Positions 22,567-34,860 are shown, counted from the first letter of the stretch. The stretch: DNA of 64,000 nucleotides from Aplidium turbinatum (GCA_918807975.1 OU964921.1:23586498-23650497); one strand, 5' to 3'. Notes: generated by a model not told the origin, from the sequence alone. Made by a program: numbers and translations.

Positions 22567-24774
22567 TATAATAATATAATAATTTATTTGCATCAGACAA
22601 AGCTGTCCATATCCAAAACAAAACAACAAAATAATACACAAACTGCAAATGCACAAATAACGAACAACAACAACGAAATAACATCAAAAAATAACAAAAT
22701 AATACACAAACTGCAAATGCACAAAATCTCAATAAATAGGCTATCTACTGTTACAAGTTTACAGACAATGGTACGGTAGCGTTACAAGTTAGAAGAACTG
22801 AAAGTATTGAGAACGATAAAAACAATCAGATGACATGGCAGCCATCAAAACTAGTTAATAGCATACATAGAATTATTATAATGAAGACGGTAATTTGATA
22901 TACGATGGCAATCAGACCTCATCAGGGAGGCAACAATAGAGTTAGACGATACTTCGCATCTTCCAACAAAAGAAAAAACATATTTACGAAGTAATGCATC
23001 AAATGTTATGATGTTACACAAGACTTGATGTTCACGTACGCTATAGTGTTTAGGCAAATTATGTATAATTCTAAACGCATTATTGAAGGCAACACGCAGA
23101 CGATTAATGTCACGTTGATGATAATTTTCCCACAGATGACATGCATACATTGGAGTACAATAAGAACGGAATAGAACATTTTTAATATCACTGGAGCACT
23201 TGTAAAATTTGGATTTTAATTTGTTGGCAGAACAGTAGATTGATCGCACTTGTCGATTTATATCCTTGTCGTCACACATTGCCGTGTCAAGAAAAACACC
23301 CAAATATTTGACACTGTCTACGAATTTGATCTCACTTCCATTGAGCCGTACAATTGGATTCATATTTAACTTTAAGTGTTTTGTTTGGAAGTACATAGCA
23401 AATGACTTTTTGCAGTTAAAAATGACATCGTTAGAAAGCGCATAATCTTCACACACATTCAAGATACTCTGCAGACCATGAACACTTGGAGAAATACAAC
23501 AAATATCATCAGCAAACATGAGATGATTAACAAGTGTATTACCTATGTAACAGCCTGCCTTGGTTTTGCTTAACACAGTCGATAGATCATCCATATACAC
23601 GGCAAATAAGTAAGGACTGAGAATACCACCCTGTTTGACACCATTGCTGACAGAAAAAGACTGTGAGTAATGACAACCCCAGCGTATGTACATCCGCTGA
23701 TGGGTATACCAATAAACTACTAGACGAACAAAGCACATTGGCACTCCTCGTTGAATTAGTTTCTTGAATAGGAGGTTGTGGTTTACCCTATCAAATGCTT
23801 TCGAAGAATCTAAGAATACAGAAAAAACAGGACTTCCACGTTTTCTGTAGTAAGACACAGCTTGCTTAAGTACAAAAATGCACATATCTGTGCTATGCTT
23901 AGGTTTAAAGCCAAATTGATTATCGTTTGTTGTGAGATAGTCATTAATAAAAAAAAGTACAACATGTTCAAATAGTTTAGAAATGACAGTAGCAAGAGCA
24001 ATAGGTCTGTAGTTTGCGATGTCTCTAACGTCACCAGATTTGTTTTTAACAATGGGAACTAATTCAGTTTTAAGACAAGCATTTGGCACATACCCATGAA
24101 TAAGGCACATATTAAAAAATGATGAAAGATATACACTGATACTGGAATCTGCATAAGCAATGTGCTCAGAAGATATTTTATCACAACCAACAGAGCAATT
24201 TAATGGCAATTTATGAAGCAAAGAAGAAACTGTGTCAGCAGAGGTCAGAAATTGTTTAGTATTGTGATAGCCATGTATATCATTTAAGTGCGATGAAACA
24301 AATTCTTCATTGACAACTTTTTTACCAGTCGAGTTTAGCAATTTATTAAAGTGACACATCCACATGATCGAAATGTTTTTACTTCCAACAGCACTTCCGA
24401 CAGAGGTAGGTAATGAACATCTTTGTGATCCAGACTGTCTAATTTTATCCCAAAATGTTTTAAACGAGGAGTCTGCATGAAATGCTTTGGCAATGGCATC
24501 TGCTTCATGCTGATCTCTGTTACTTTTGCACTTTCGTAGAGAAGATTTGAATATTTTACGAGTAGCAGACATGGCCTTGTGTATGCTGCCAGTTTTAGGT
24601 TTGCCACCTTCAACCCAGTCCAGGTACTTAGCTCTGGCTTGCTTGTGGAGTGACTTGACAGTATTGTTCCAACCAGGAGTTGAATAAGTAGATATTTTCT
24701 TGTTTTTAACTAAAAGAACTTTTCTTGAGGCATCTAGGAGGACCTCCACGATACTGTCATAAAACTTGTCAATC
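22567..24774 (-). mobile_element. 5'-truncated LINE inserted in the BEL/Pao 5' LTR
   Basis: The 8-bp TTGACAAA at 22559-22566 recurs at 24775-24782, and the uninterrupted LTR gives the empty site. On the minus strand the element ends in ATTATTATATTATTATATT, a microsatellite-like tail. The 3' region (22570-22850) contains a ~45-bp direct repeat built on AATAATACACAAACTGCAAATGCAC. It is younger than the LTR element. Confidence 0.93.
22851..24774 (-). CDS. LINE reverse transcriptase, C-terminal ~640 residues
   Basis: The frame is open for the whole insert; the apparent start at 24845 lies in LTR sequence, so the real protein began further 5' in the lost part. It holds the end of the linker after the endonuclease (TPGWNNTVKSLHKQAR), reverse transcriptase motifs NYRPIALATVISKLFE, QFGFKPKHSTDMC, FSVFLDSSKAFDRVNH (motif A), NGVKQGGILSP (B), LMFADDICC (C) and VKYLGVFLD, and a C-terminal thumb with CTPMYACHLWENY. 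This is a non-LTR retrotransposon of the jockey/CR1 group; I cannot name the clade safely. No frame break is seen. Confidence 0.88.
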
Positions 24775-25217
24775 TTGACAAAAACGTCAAGTATCATTGT
24801 AATTTCGCTCCAATTTAATAAACTATTTCCATTTATATTCGACAACAGCCGGATTGCCTTTGCGGTCGAGCCTAGTGATAGAGGATAATATCACATTAGT
24901 TTTCAATTTTCTTGCCGTGGGTAGGCAGATTTGTTTTGTTTCTTATTGCCTGTGGTAGGCAATATTTAGTTTCTCGTGCCCTAAAGTCGGCACACTAGTT
25001 TTCTGGTTTCTTTTGCCTATTTCGCAAATTATTTCTAGTGTCTTTGCTGACAATCTGTCCACTGTTTTGCAAATTGCTTATCAAGAAACTGTCCTTGGAT
25101 AGGTGATTTTAGGCTTTCCATTCCTTTGTTACTTTATTATCCTTCGTAGACTTGTGCCAATATTTGCGGTTGATTACTTCTCATCTTCTACATTGAAACT
25201 TTCAGCATTAAATAAAG

Positions 25218-27560
25218 ATGTCTAAAACAACAGAAACTCCAATTGAGCAGGAAAATCCATCTTCTGAGGAAACCCAGAACCTTCCATCGGTTTCAGCGTC
25301 AGGTTTGCCGGAAACTCATGTCGAGGAATTCTCTCTGGACAAAGCAACGCGAGAAGACAAAAGGTTAGCCTCTTGGTTTGTTTTATGCCAGAAAGCTGCA
25401 AAAGCTAAGAGTCTCGTAGAATTTAAAAACGCTGAAGAATCGTTTCAGCGAGTTTACGACCAGCTGTTACCAATGATGGAAGATCACTTAAAAACTTTTA
25501 AATACGCAAATGATGAGTTTTGCGAACTAGAGGCGATGAAGCAGGCTTGGATTCAAAGGAAATTAGAGATTAGCGTTGCTCGAGCAGAACTGAGCGCCGA
25601 ACCCGAGCCGCATGTCGAACGTTCAGCTTTGCGAAAAACGCCAGCGGCTAGTGTGGTGTATAGTCGCCGATCGAAGAGGTCTAGCCGTTCTCGCTCTTCC
25701 TGTAGCACGTCTGTCAGTGAAAGGCAGAGAACGGAGGCGGCACTAGCCAAGAAGCTTGCCGAACTTAAGTTGAAAAGCATAGAAGAAGAGCAAAGATTAC
25801 GGGATCAAGAATCTCAACTGCGGGCTCAAGAATCTCAGCTGCGGGCTCAACAAGAATCTCAGCTGCGGGCCCAAGAATCTCAATTGCAAGCCGATAGGGA
25901 ACGATTCGAGGCCAAATTGGCTGTCGAGACAGCAAAAGCGCAGTTAGAAGTTTTGGACCAGTCTGAAGAATGCAGACGGTCCACGTCTCTAGCAAGCCTA
26001 TGCGAGGACCAAGTGGATTCTAGCACACCGAAAGTGCCGGACTGCCAGCCTGGTCTTGCGCTATCTGGTAGAGCGGATGCCAGTAGGCATGAGGGTCAGG
26101 TGGATCTCGGTATAGGAAAGGTGCCGGAATTCCAGCCTGACCGTGCTATGACTGAGGTAAATAAAACTGTTCGCTTTCAGCCCTCGGACTCTGAAATTTT
26201 GCCTTGCATCGTGAAAGCTGTTGGCGAGGGCATGTGTATGCCTAAGCCAGAGCACATGACATTTTCAGGCGAGCCAATTGAGTATTGGACCTTTATTCGC
26301 CATTTCGAGACCCACTTGGAGAGTCGAGCTCACACCGATGGAATGCGGATGACTCTACTATTGCAGCAGTGCCGAGGTAAAGCCAAGCACTTAATCGAGC
26401 ATTGTTCGATTATCGACTCCAGTGGAGGATACGCAGAAGCGAGGAAACTTCTGCACGACAATTATGGCGTGCCCCATATTGTCGCTAGGTCTTTCGTTAC
26501 AAGGCTCATGGGAAGGCCTGATATAAAGAGCGAAGACGCGTTGGGCATGCGCGATTATTCCCAACTCTTACGTCAGTGTTCACTGGTGCTAGGGAAGCTC
26601 GAAAACTTGGGCGACCTTAACACAGTGGATACCATGGTGATGCTGGCTGCCAAGTTGCCGATGGAAACGCAGAAGGGCTGGAGGCGCCGCACTGCAAACA
26701 TTATACTGCAGTCAGGGAGGCAAGCTACATTTAACGACTTTGTAGGGTTTGTGGAAGAAGAATCGAGAGTATTAAACGCTTTTGGAGGTTTACTGTGCAG
26801 GTCGGTGAAACGAGATCAAAGGGTCCCTGCCAGCCCCCGATATACCCAGAAGAGCTCTTGTTCTGCCGTTGAAGCGACGGTTGCTTCACGGCCGAGGATG
26901 GCATGCTACCTTTGCAACGGACCGCATCCAATAGGTAGATGCAATGAATTTCTGAAAAAGTCAATTTATAATCGCAAGGACTTTATTAGATACAAAGGAA
27001 GGTGTTACAACTGTTTTAGCGACAAGCACGTTGTTAGGTCTTGTGATAGACCGCCGGCCTGCACTGTAAAGGGTTGTGGACGTCGCCACAACACTCTGCT
27101 GCACGAAGAAATGAGACCTACTGGCCCGAGGCAGCAGCCTAACTTTTCACGAGGTCCCAGAAACAATGATCAAACCATAGGAAATAGCAACAATGGCAGG
27201 CCAGCCACCATTGCTAAGTGCGAAACGCTGTCTGAGGGACGAAAGAATTTCTTTTTCTGCGTTATCCCGGTCAAGGTTTATAACGAAAATAAATGTTTGA
27301 CCGTTAACGCATTTTTAGACACAGGAAGTGACACCACGTTTTGCACCACGTCACTGGTCAAGAGATTGGGTTTAAGAGGTCAGCCAGACAGAATCCAATT
27401 GACAACTGTTGGCCAAAGGCCGAGATCGATCGATTGCCAAAAAGTAAATTTTAAAATTCGGCCGCTAGATGACAGTGATGAGCTGGAGATTAGACAAGCG
27501 GTGTCGCTGGACGATTTGGCGTTCAGAACCAATCGTCCATTAACGGATTCAGATCTAGAG
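25218..27560 (+). CDS. BEL/Pao gag and start of protease
   Basis: A long frame starting MSKTTETPIEQ. In order it shows a serine/arginine-rich basic stretch, a coiled coil of repeated QESQLRAQ (about 25800-25900), the BEL/Pao gag core with FSGEPIEYWTFIRHFETHL and an NYGVPHIV block, zinc knuckles around ACYLCNGPHPIGRC and GRCYNCFSDKHVVRSC, and the retropepsin motif AFLDTGSDTTFC. These correspond to capsid assembly, nucleic acid binding and polyprotein processing in the family. The last part of the open frame (after about 27561) is hAT sequence. The leader at 24893-25217 has repeats around GTGGGTAGGCA. Confidence 0.92.
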
Positions 27561-27836
27561 TCAGGGCCTCTGAGAGAAATTTTCACTAGGGGTACGAAGA
27601 GTCATTCCGGGCCCCCCTCTCACTCTGGGCCCCCTTTGTCTTGGGCAAAACGTATGATGTTTTCTTAGGCGTATTGCACGCCATACAACATTTTACTGCA
27701 GAATTGGACATTTGTGCGCAATAATAGTATCAACCTGCAATAAAACTATTCTTTAATTTTAATAAGCTATGCACAATAATACTGAATATGAAAGAGGATA
27801 AATATGTCGTTTCCCTCATATGATATAGGCCTACCC

Positions 27837-27975
27837 CGTAGCCGGTCGTTTGGTTGACAAGACATTTGGTCGACAGGACATTTAGGTTAGGGTAAAGGTT
27901 TGTTAACTAACCCTAAAATGAGTCGTTCTGTCGACCTAACATCCTGTCGACCAAATGACCGGGTACCGGCCTACC
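27837..27975. repeat. Foldback block of GTCGAC-containing words
   Basis: CCGGTCGTTTGGTTGAC..GGTCGACAGGACATTT on the left is answered by GTCGACCTAACATCCTGTCGACCAAATGACCGG on the right around a TTAGGGTAAAG..AACTAACCCTAA centre. It behaves as a small imperfect palindrome. Origin unknown. Confidence 0.6.
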
Positions 27976-28105
27976 CTGCACTGCTGTCAGATAAGACTGA
28001 GCATCATCAAATGCAAGTTTGTAACAACAGAGAATGGCATTGGCCTACCCTAGATTAAATTCTATCCCATGCATCTGAATAATGACATAATGTAAGGTTT
28101 AAGTC

Positions 28106-28405
28106 GCCCCGATAGCTCAGTTGGTTAGCGCGTGACTTCGTGAACGAAGAAGCTTCAAGATCAAGCGGTGCTGGTTCGACTTTCGGGGCGTGCACTTGAG
28201 CAACGCATTCTAAGGACTGCTTTCCATTCAGTGGCACTTAATGGATGTAATAATTCCCAGGTAACAAGACTTCAACAATCGGAAATTCCACTCTGCCAAT
28301 CTCCGTAACCGGCCTTTCTTCAAGAGCCTCTACAGTCTACAAGTATGCGAAACAACCAGGAATAGCCTATCAAGGCTTTGTCAGTACGAGGATAAAGATT
28401 CAAAA
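28106..28405 (+). mobile_element. tRNA-derived SINE, family A (longest copy)
   Basis: The head GCCCCGATAGCTCAGTTGG with TTAGCGCGTGAC gives a polymerase III A box, and GGTTCGACTTTC gives the B box about 60 bases on. The body (CAACGCATTCTAAGGACTGC, AACAAGACTTCAACAATCGG) is shared with the copy at 44048, and the tail (GTATGCGAAAC..CCAGG..GAGGATAAAGATTCAA) with fragments at 47405 and 49917. About 300 bp, nested in a hAT. Confidence 0.88.
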
Positions 28406-28883
28406 CCAAGTTTGCCTCCTTTTTCAAATAGTTTTTAAAAAACACAAAAAAGCCCAAAAACACCCGGGCATTAAAAAAAACTAGCGGTTTGGGATTTTTA
28501 AAAAAATTTCGGGTTTTTCTCAACCCTGCTGTTGCTATACTATGCCCCTCCCCCCCCCGGGACAGGAGAATAACCAACTTTTGTGATTTAATTTAGGGTG
28601 CTTTTAACATAACATGTTTGCACGTAAGGCATTAAATCACCACTTTAGACACCTAATTTCTTTCTAAGCCCTTTTGCTACATTACGGGCCCCCCAAGGAC
28701 TAACGAATAACAACATTTATGCTTGAATTTAGTCGTTTAGGATGGTTTTAACCAAACATTTTTTCGCGTAAAGTATAAAATCACAATTTCGGCCCCCCAA
28801 CAACCACAGGCCTGGGCCCTCAAGGGTACGCCGTACCCTCCGTACCCCCCTCTCGTAGGCCCTGTCTAGAGTCATGGCCTCAC

Positions 28884-30860
28884 TTGAAGGGTATCCAATT
28901 TCCTCACCTGGATACTGAAGAGGTTGCATTGTTAATTGGCACTGACGTCTCATACGCTCATAGGAATTTGGATTCTAGGTTTGGAGGGAGAAGACAGCCC
29001 TGTGCAGTGAAGACTCCTTTAGGTTGGAGTGTGATAGGGCCCGGAATCGAGCAGCCGAACTCAAAATTGGCAATGGTCAACCGAATATGCCAGAGCCAAC
29101 TACAGAATCGCCCGATAATTTCCGGAGACTTAGATTTCCCCACCTCAGTGGAGGACAGGAAGGTTTTAGCTCTTATGAGGTCCACAGTGAGACATGACGA
29201 AGGACACTATTACTTGCCTCTGCCATGGCGTCTTGGAACAGAGTTTCCGCATGGCAGTCTACACATGGCAGAGAATCGACTAAGGTCCCTTAAAAGACGG
29301 TTACAAAGAAACAGCACACTTTACAAAGAATATACTAACAAAATTAAAGATTACTTAGATAAAGGCTATGCAGAGAAGATCCGTGATAACGAGAACGCAG
29401 ATGCGGCATGGTATCTTCCTCATCATCCAGTGTTCAACCCAAACAAGCCTGGTAAATTAAGAATTGTCTTTGATTGTGCGGCCCAACATAGAGGGACGTC
29501 ACTGAACGATGCGTTGTTGCAAGGGCCAGATCTAACTAACAGTCTGATTGGAGTATTGACAAGGTTTCGGTTGGATCCGGTCGCTCTCATAGCTGATGTT
29601 GAAGCTATGTTCCACCAAGTCTGCGTGCAAAAGCAAGATGTCGACGCGTTGAGATTTCTTTGGTGGCCCGATGGAGATTTGTCTAGATCGCCCGTTCCTC
29701 ACCGCATGTTAGTGCACCTTTTCGGAGCCACCTCTTCCCCTAGTTGTGCTGGTTTCTGTCTTAAACAGGTGGCAAAGGACTTTGGAGGTAAGTTTGACCC
29801 TAAAGTTTCCCAGGTGGTCAACAGGAATTTCTATGTGGACGATTGCTTGACCTCCACACAGACTCCAGAAGAAGCTATTGACTTGATGGACCAATTACGA
29901 AAAATGATGCAACTGGGCGGATTTCGTTTGACCAAGTGGCTATCCAACAACAAGGACGTGATCGAAAGAATTCCGGAGGAAGAACGAGCTAAGTCAATTG
30001 TTAATTTCAATAAAGGTAATCTTGAAAAGGAAAATGAACGTGTGTTAGGGGTTAGCTGGTCAGTGTTGGACGACAAGTTCGGTTTCAACGTTATAGACGT
30101 TATGAGAGGACGTTTATACACTCGACGAAGCATCTTATCCGCTGTATCAACTCTTTATGACCCCCTCGGGTTCGTAGCTCCCGTAATCCTTGTTGCACGC
30201 ATTTTGCAACAAGACTTGATAAGAAAAGGCTTGGGGTGGGATACACAATTGCCCCAAATTGACGTAGACGAATGGAGGGAGTGGTTCTCTCAACTTTCCG
30301 AATTGCAAAGTGTTACTTTGCCGCGCTGTTTAAAGCCATTGCAATTCGGCAAGGTAAAGGAATACCAACTGCATCATTTTTCGGATGCTTCTAGCCATGG
30401 CTATGGCGCTGTATCATATTTGCGTCTCATCAACGAAACAAATGACGTCCACTGTGCCTTTCTGTATGGAAAGGCTAGAGTTAGCCCCCCAAAAACGGAA
30501 AGCATTCCACGTCTTGAGTTGGCAGCAGCAGTGCTCTCTGCCGAGAATGATGAATGGATTAGAAAGCAATTAGATCTTCCAAATGTGAAATCAATATTTT
30601 GGACTGACTCTTGCGCTGTGCGCCTAAGTATATGTAACGAAAGCAAGCGCTTTCCAACGTTTGTCGCGAATAGACTCGCAAAAATTCATCGACAGTCCGA
30701 GCCATGCCAATGGAGACATGTAAACACGCGTTTCAATCCTGCGGATGTCGCATCTAGAGGCCTGTCTGTGAAAGAACTCGTTAAGTCCAGATGGCTTGTT
30801 GGACCCGAGTTTCTGTGGTGTGACGAGACTGCTTGGCCACAGGCGCCAGAGAAAAAATAG
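28884..30860 (+). CDS. BEL/Pao reverse transcriptase and RNase H
   Basis: The frame begins in the region following protease (VALLIGTDV), then shows LRIVFDCAAQHRGTSLND, ALIADVEAMFHQVCV, LFGATSSPSCAGFCL and the catalytic FYVDDCLTS. RNase H follows, recognised by HHFSDASSHGYGAV and SIFWTDS. The pattern GATSSPSCA and YVDD is typical of BEL/Pao. Directly upstream lies the right end of the nested hAT. Confidence 0.93.
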   Translation: MKGIQFPHLDTEEVALLIGTDVSYAHRNLDSRFGGRRQPCAVKTPLGWSVIGPGIEQPNSKLAMVNRICQSQLQNRPIISGDLDFPTSVEDRKVLALMRSTVRHDEGHYYLPLPWRLGTEFPHGSLHMAENRLRSLKRRLQRNSTLYKEYTNKIKDYLDKGYAEKIRDNENADAAWYLPHHPVFNPNKPGKLRIVFDCAAQHRGTSLNDALLQGPDLTNSLIGVLTRFRLDPVALIADVEAMFHQVCVQKQDVDALRFLWWPDGDLSRSPVPHRMLVHLFGATSSPSCAGFCLKQVAKDFGGKFDPKVSQVVNRNFYVDDCLTSTQTPEEAIDLMDQLRKMMQLGGFRLTKWLSNNKDVIERIPEEERAKSIVNFNKGNLEKENERVLGVSWSVLDDKFGFNVIDVMRGRLYTRRSILSAVSTLYDPLGFVAPVILVARILQQDLIRKGLGWDTQLPQIDVDEWREWFSQLSELQSVTLPRCLKPLQFGKVKEYQLHHFSDASSHGYGAVSYLRLINETNDVHCAFLYGKARVSPPKTESIPRLELAAAVLSAENDEWIRKQLDLPNVKSIFWTDSCAVRLSICNESKRFPTFVANRLAKIHRQSEPCQWRHVNTRFNPADVASRGLSVKELVKSRWLVGPEFLWCDETAWPQAPEKK

Positions 30861-31153
30861 GCAACGCTGCCTAAAGAATTTCTCCCTGTAGAACGGAAAC
30901 GAATTGTCAATGCTTGTAAGAGCAGTGACACGGATTTGATTTTAAATTTAATCAATAGGTATTCTTGTTTGGAGAAGTTGAAAGTGTCAGTGGCATGGCT
31001 TTTGCGTTTTAAGGCCTTTCTTAAATCAAGAGACTCTGTTAGCACGTCAAAGCTGACAGTAGATGAGCTAAACTTTGCAGAAATCTCTTTAATCAAACTC
31101 GAGCAACATCTCGCATTTTCACCTGTTATTAAGATATTGCAAAAGGAAGGAGC

Positions 31154-32034
31154 ATGGTAAAAAGGTATGGATGCATTTTCACTTGCTTAACTATGAGGGC
31201 AGTCCACTTAGAGATTGCCTATGACATGTCTACTGACGCATTTCTGCTTTTCGACGATTCGCTGCCAGACGGGGAAATCCTAAGGAAGTGTTTAGTGATA
31301 ATGGCACCAATTTTGTCGGTGCACATCGCGTATTAAAAAATTGTTTGAGATCTTTACAGGACCCCAGCATTGAACAATACTTTCGACGAAAAGCAATGAG
31401 GTGGAATTTCAATCCACCAGGAGCGTCTCACTTCGGAGGCGTTTGGGAACGAATGATCCGCTCGGTTCGACGGATTCTCGACTTTATGCTCTCCAAGTTC
31501 GGCACACTGACGGACGACACGCTGAACACCTTCATGATTGAAGTGGAGAACATCCTGAACTCACAACCGCTGGTTCCAGTGAACTACAATTCGACGGATC
31601 AACAACCACTGACACCAAATCATTTATTACGACACAATTTAGAGAGTGATCCTCCAATGCTTTCCGTGAAGGCAAACGAAAAAGACTGCTATGCGCGACG
31701 ACAATGGCGAAGAGTTGATTTCCTAGCCGATGAGTTCTGGCGAAGGTGGAAAAAGGAGTATCTACCGACAATCGCTTTGAGACAAAAATGGCCGGACCGA
31801 AAATGCAACTTCGAGACGAATGACGTTGTCTTAATTGTTGACGATAATTTTCCACGACGACGTTCGACTATGGGAAGAATCATTCATACATATCCAGATA
31901 AGCACGGAGTAGTGCGACAAGTAGATGTTCGAGTCGGTACCAGCATCCTGAGAAGGCCGATTGCAAAGCTGTGTCTTATCTGCAAGCCAGCCGAGGCCTC
32001 AAATGATACCGCTATCGACACAAATACTGTATAG
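31154..32034 (+). CDS. BEL/Pao integrase part
   Basis: The clearest part spans about 31288-32034 and reads SDNGTNFVGAHRVLKNC, GASHFGGVWERMIRSVRR and LTPNHLLRHN, then the C-terminal module with NDVVLIVDDNFPRRRSTMGR and GTSILRRPIAKLCLI found at the end of BEL/Pao integrases. Earlier core motifs are recognisable upstream but the region is broken. It is followed by the 3' untranslated region and the 3' LTR. Confidence 0.85.
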
Positions 32035-32392
32035 ATCGAAGCAGTGCAAGAACTGCGATTTCATGCGCTTCTACGAAGCAATTGCCTGGATTTGAGGGCA
32101 AATAATAGACGCTTTGCTGATTTTATGAACGCTCTGCTGATCCGTTGCTGCGGGAACCCGATGTACCGGAAGTCAATTGTGGATTGTATTTTTCGCGGTA
32201 TCTACGCATTGTCGTTCCTGCATGCGGTGTGGAGACAACAATGAGTAGATACATAATGTTTCGTATCTGTGTTTTATGACTCGCTTCAGTATTGCAGCCG
32301 TAGAGTTTTTGCCTTTACCCTTCGTAATTGCGAAAATATCTTGTTTCACGTTAAAAATAGGCTTGCATAGTTTTCCTATTTTTGAAGGGAGT

Positions 32393-33599
32393 GTAAGATA
32401 TTTTCTCTTCACTTTCTAAGTTTTGAAGTTCACGTGTTTACAAGTGATAATATATTGATAAATGCCCTTTTTGACGGCATAGTAGCTTTCTCCTGGCGAT
32501 TGATCAACCGCAATTGATGTACTGGAAAGTTGCTTAGCTTAAAACAATATAGAAAAAACACTTTATTTTGGAAAACATTTTGGTGATTTCATATGCCCTT
32601 GCAAAACACGGTGGCTCCAAGTTTATTGTGACGTAACAATTTATTGAAATCATCGCCCCTTGGGATCTTAGTTTATCGCGTACGGAAACAACATTCCATG
32701 ATTCATCGAAAATATTGTGTTCGATTTGTTGCTTCTTTATTATAATTTGGGAATTTCAAAACATGTAAAAATTTATCTTAAATAGGCGCACTTGTGCCTG
32801 AAATATTATCAGACAGTTTGTAGCCAATTGTGGGGCAAGAGTTCTGTTCAACTGTGAACTTGGGTTTGTGACTACTGTACGTTTGTGTCAACCAGTTCGG
32901 ACTTATTTAGTAAGTCGAGATTTGTAGAATTCGGACAAGCAGCTTTAAAGAGATTGCTTCAATGTGAGTACAAATTGTTTGCTTATTTGTAAATTTGACT
33001 GTTGCTTTGTGCTGACTGTTGCTGACATTTCAATCATTCTTGTACGCGCTGTGTTCACTTAAAGAAGACTTGCTGACACAGTTTTATTGCGCATTATCTA
33101 CGTATCGTAACGCGTTATTTTCGTTTGTTATAGCTGAATTGTAACCGCATTGGAATCCTGTGTAAAGAATTTCAGACTGTAGCTGTTGCCGAAATTCACC
33201 GGCTTACTTGGCAAGAATTGGTATGGACATTTTAATCATGTGAAATTTATTGCTGATTTAATGTATTGTTATTCACACTATCTGTCCGTAAAGCGCTAAA
33301 GGTCGACACATATTCGCGATGGATGTAGCAATGTAAAAACTCACATTAATCATTATTGCCTTCAATGCCTTGTAGTTTTAGGCAAATGCGTGATTTGTGC
33401 TTTTATGTTATTTCAGAAAACGACTTCTTTTGATTACACTCCTGTTCTGATCACTCGGGATTGTGGTTTGAAAGACTGTTGACAAAAACGTCAAGTATCA
33501 TTGTAATTTCGCTCCAATTTAATAAACTATTTCCATTTATATTCGACAACAGCCGGATTACCTTTGCGGTCGAGCCTAGTGATAGAGGATAATATCACA
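32393..33599 (+). repeat. BEL/Pao 3' LTR, uninterrupted
   Basis: A 1,207-bp copy with TG...CA ends. It shows the pre-insertion state of the site occupied by the LINE in the 5' LTR, where GACTGTTGACAAAAACGTC is continuous. Confidence 0.9.
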
Positions 33600-33840
33600 G
33601 AAGCATTGTTCAATGTTTTGCCCACGTTGTGCTCAATTGAAAGAACAGCTAGTCCAACCAAGCGTTCTTGGCTCATTGTAGAGCAAAGGTAATTTTTTTT
33701 ATCAACGTTAGTTTAGAAAATGATCTTTCCCCTGAAGTTACAGTAACTGGCACAGTAAGAAATAGTCTTAGTAACAAACACAAGTTAGGGTACACAACAT
33801 TCAGTTTGTTTTGTATACTGTAGAACAGGGAGAACTGTGG
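33600..33840 (-). pseudogene. hAT transposase C-terminal dimerisation domain (outer element)
   Basis: Read on the minus strand from about 33835, the sequence gives NKLNVVYPNLCLLLRLFL, then TVPVTVTSGERSFSKLTLI, NYLCSTMSQERLVGLAVLSI and EHNVGKTLNNA, a textbook hAT C-terminus. It ends at the right boundary of the BEL/Pao element. The first bases beyond the left boundary of that element (21472 and below) continue in the same strand and lead to the left inverted end of the hAT. So the retroelement landed in the last codons of this transposase. Confidence 0.85.
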
Positions 33841-34621
33841 TTTCTTTTGTTTTCAATACATTTGTGAGTATTTTTGCAGCATATATCACCACTTTTTTTA
33901 AAATTGCTTTTTTGGTTGAGGCTTGACATCATTTTCAATTTTCCAGATTTGGCTAAGTCTGAAATTTTGAAGGTGCATGTCGAATTATGATGATAAATCC
34001 GCATATGCAAATAAGCTTCCAAAAATATTTGTCATTGTCTTTATTTGTTATGTATCAACATATTTTACAGCAAATGTTTAAATTTAATTAGCAGTAAATT
34101 TTTTGAGAAAATTAGTTCAAAAGATTGGTGTCCTATATATAGGTCGCTAGGCACACGCAGGGGCTGAACACTTCCTGAGAGTTCCGAACACTTCCTGAGA
34201 GTGGGGGGGGGGGTAATTTAAGCAGGGGCGGGAACGATCTTTTGACATCGACGAGGGCTTACTGGATTATCACATATACTTCCGAAAACTCGCTCCTCAG
34301 ACCCCGCTCGCATTACTGAAAGCTTCAGTTTCTTTTTCAGCGCGTTTAGGCTGCATGTTTCGCGCCGAGGGCGCAAAATTTTTGCCTTTCAGCATGATTT
34401 AAAATCGAAAAATTCTTTCAACGAATCTGAAATCACGAGCAAAAGCTTTTTAACATTTGCCACATTTTTTTGAGGTTTTGAGACAATTTTGACTGGAAGA
34501 GGGGACGTACGCAAAATCCCTCTTTGTATTCTTCCTTGGCTCAAGTCCTCCAAATTTTGCACTTCAGACGCTAAAAAGTTAGATTTAAAAGGCCAACAGC
34601 AATAAGGTCAAAGCTATATTC

Positions 34622-34860
34622 TCATCATCATAATCCATCGTCGGTTTGTTCCCCACTAGTGGGGGTGGCCGATTGTTTCCGCGCACCAATTGTTTTAATC
34701 CCTTTTCTCCATTTCACCCTGTCCCTTGCATCTTCCTCCTTCAGTCCGACTTTTTAAAATTCATCCTTCACTTGTTGTTTCCACGTTCTTCTTGGACGAC
34801 CGCGTTTCCTCTTCCCATCCACCTTTAGATCTAGTGCATCTTCTATAAAACTTAGTTTAC
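34622..34860 (-). mobile_element. Possible LINE 3' end fragment
   Basis: On the minus strand it ends in ATTATGATGATGAGA, and the plus strand shows TTGTTTCCACGTTCTTCTTGGACGACC, a coding-like relic (GRPRRTW type) of RTE-like LINE tails. It is short, and the surrounding hAT accounts for its flanks. Confidence 0.4.

Larger units (their letters stand above)
21473..24892 (+). repeat. BEL/Pao 5' LTR, split by a LINE
   Basis: Matches 32393-33599 apart from a handful of substitutions and the LINE at 22567-24774. Begins TGTAAGATATTTTCTC and ends GATAATATCACA. Contains AATAAA signals on both sides of the LINE. Confidence 0.9.
27562..28864. mobile_element. hAT element inserted in the BEL/Pao coding region
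   Basis: The ends CAGGGCCTCTGAGAG (27562) and CTCTCGTAGGCCCTG (ending 28864) pair over 13 of 15 bases. A perfect 8-bp TCTAGAGT flanks them at 27554-27561 and 28865-28872. No transposase remains. The interior includes a SINE, a foldback block with GGTCGACAGGA words, and C-rich runs. Confidence 0.92.
21473..33599 (+). mobile_element. BEL/Pao LTR retrotransposon, young fossil with two nested insertions
   Basis: Two LTRs of about 1.2 kb starting TGTAAGAT and ending ATATCACA bracket gag-protease, reverse transcriptase-RNase H and integrase parts in BEL/Pao order, with no envelope seen. A 4-5 bp duplication (GAAG/AGAAG) flanks it at 21468-21472 and 33599-33603. The LTRs are about 99% identical where comparable, so insertion was recent on a genomic scale. 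A LINE sits in the 5' LTR and a hAT between protease and reverse transcriptase. About three further breaks affect coding. It is therefore a broken copy. Confidence 0.93.

Noticed and set aside
22514-22779. Small ORFs in the LINE 3' region
   Set aside because: They lie in a short direct repeat of AATAATACACAAACTGC words and are low-complexity.
28106-28180. Functional tRNA gene
   Set aside because: A and B boxes are present, but the sequence continues into a SINE body shared with other loci and the arms do not form a clean cloverleaf.
28340-28380. TAGCCTA in the SINE-A tail as another clean insertion scar
   Set aside because: Alignment to the other two tail copies shows several other changes around it, so a precise insertion cannot be claimed.
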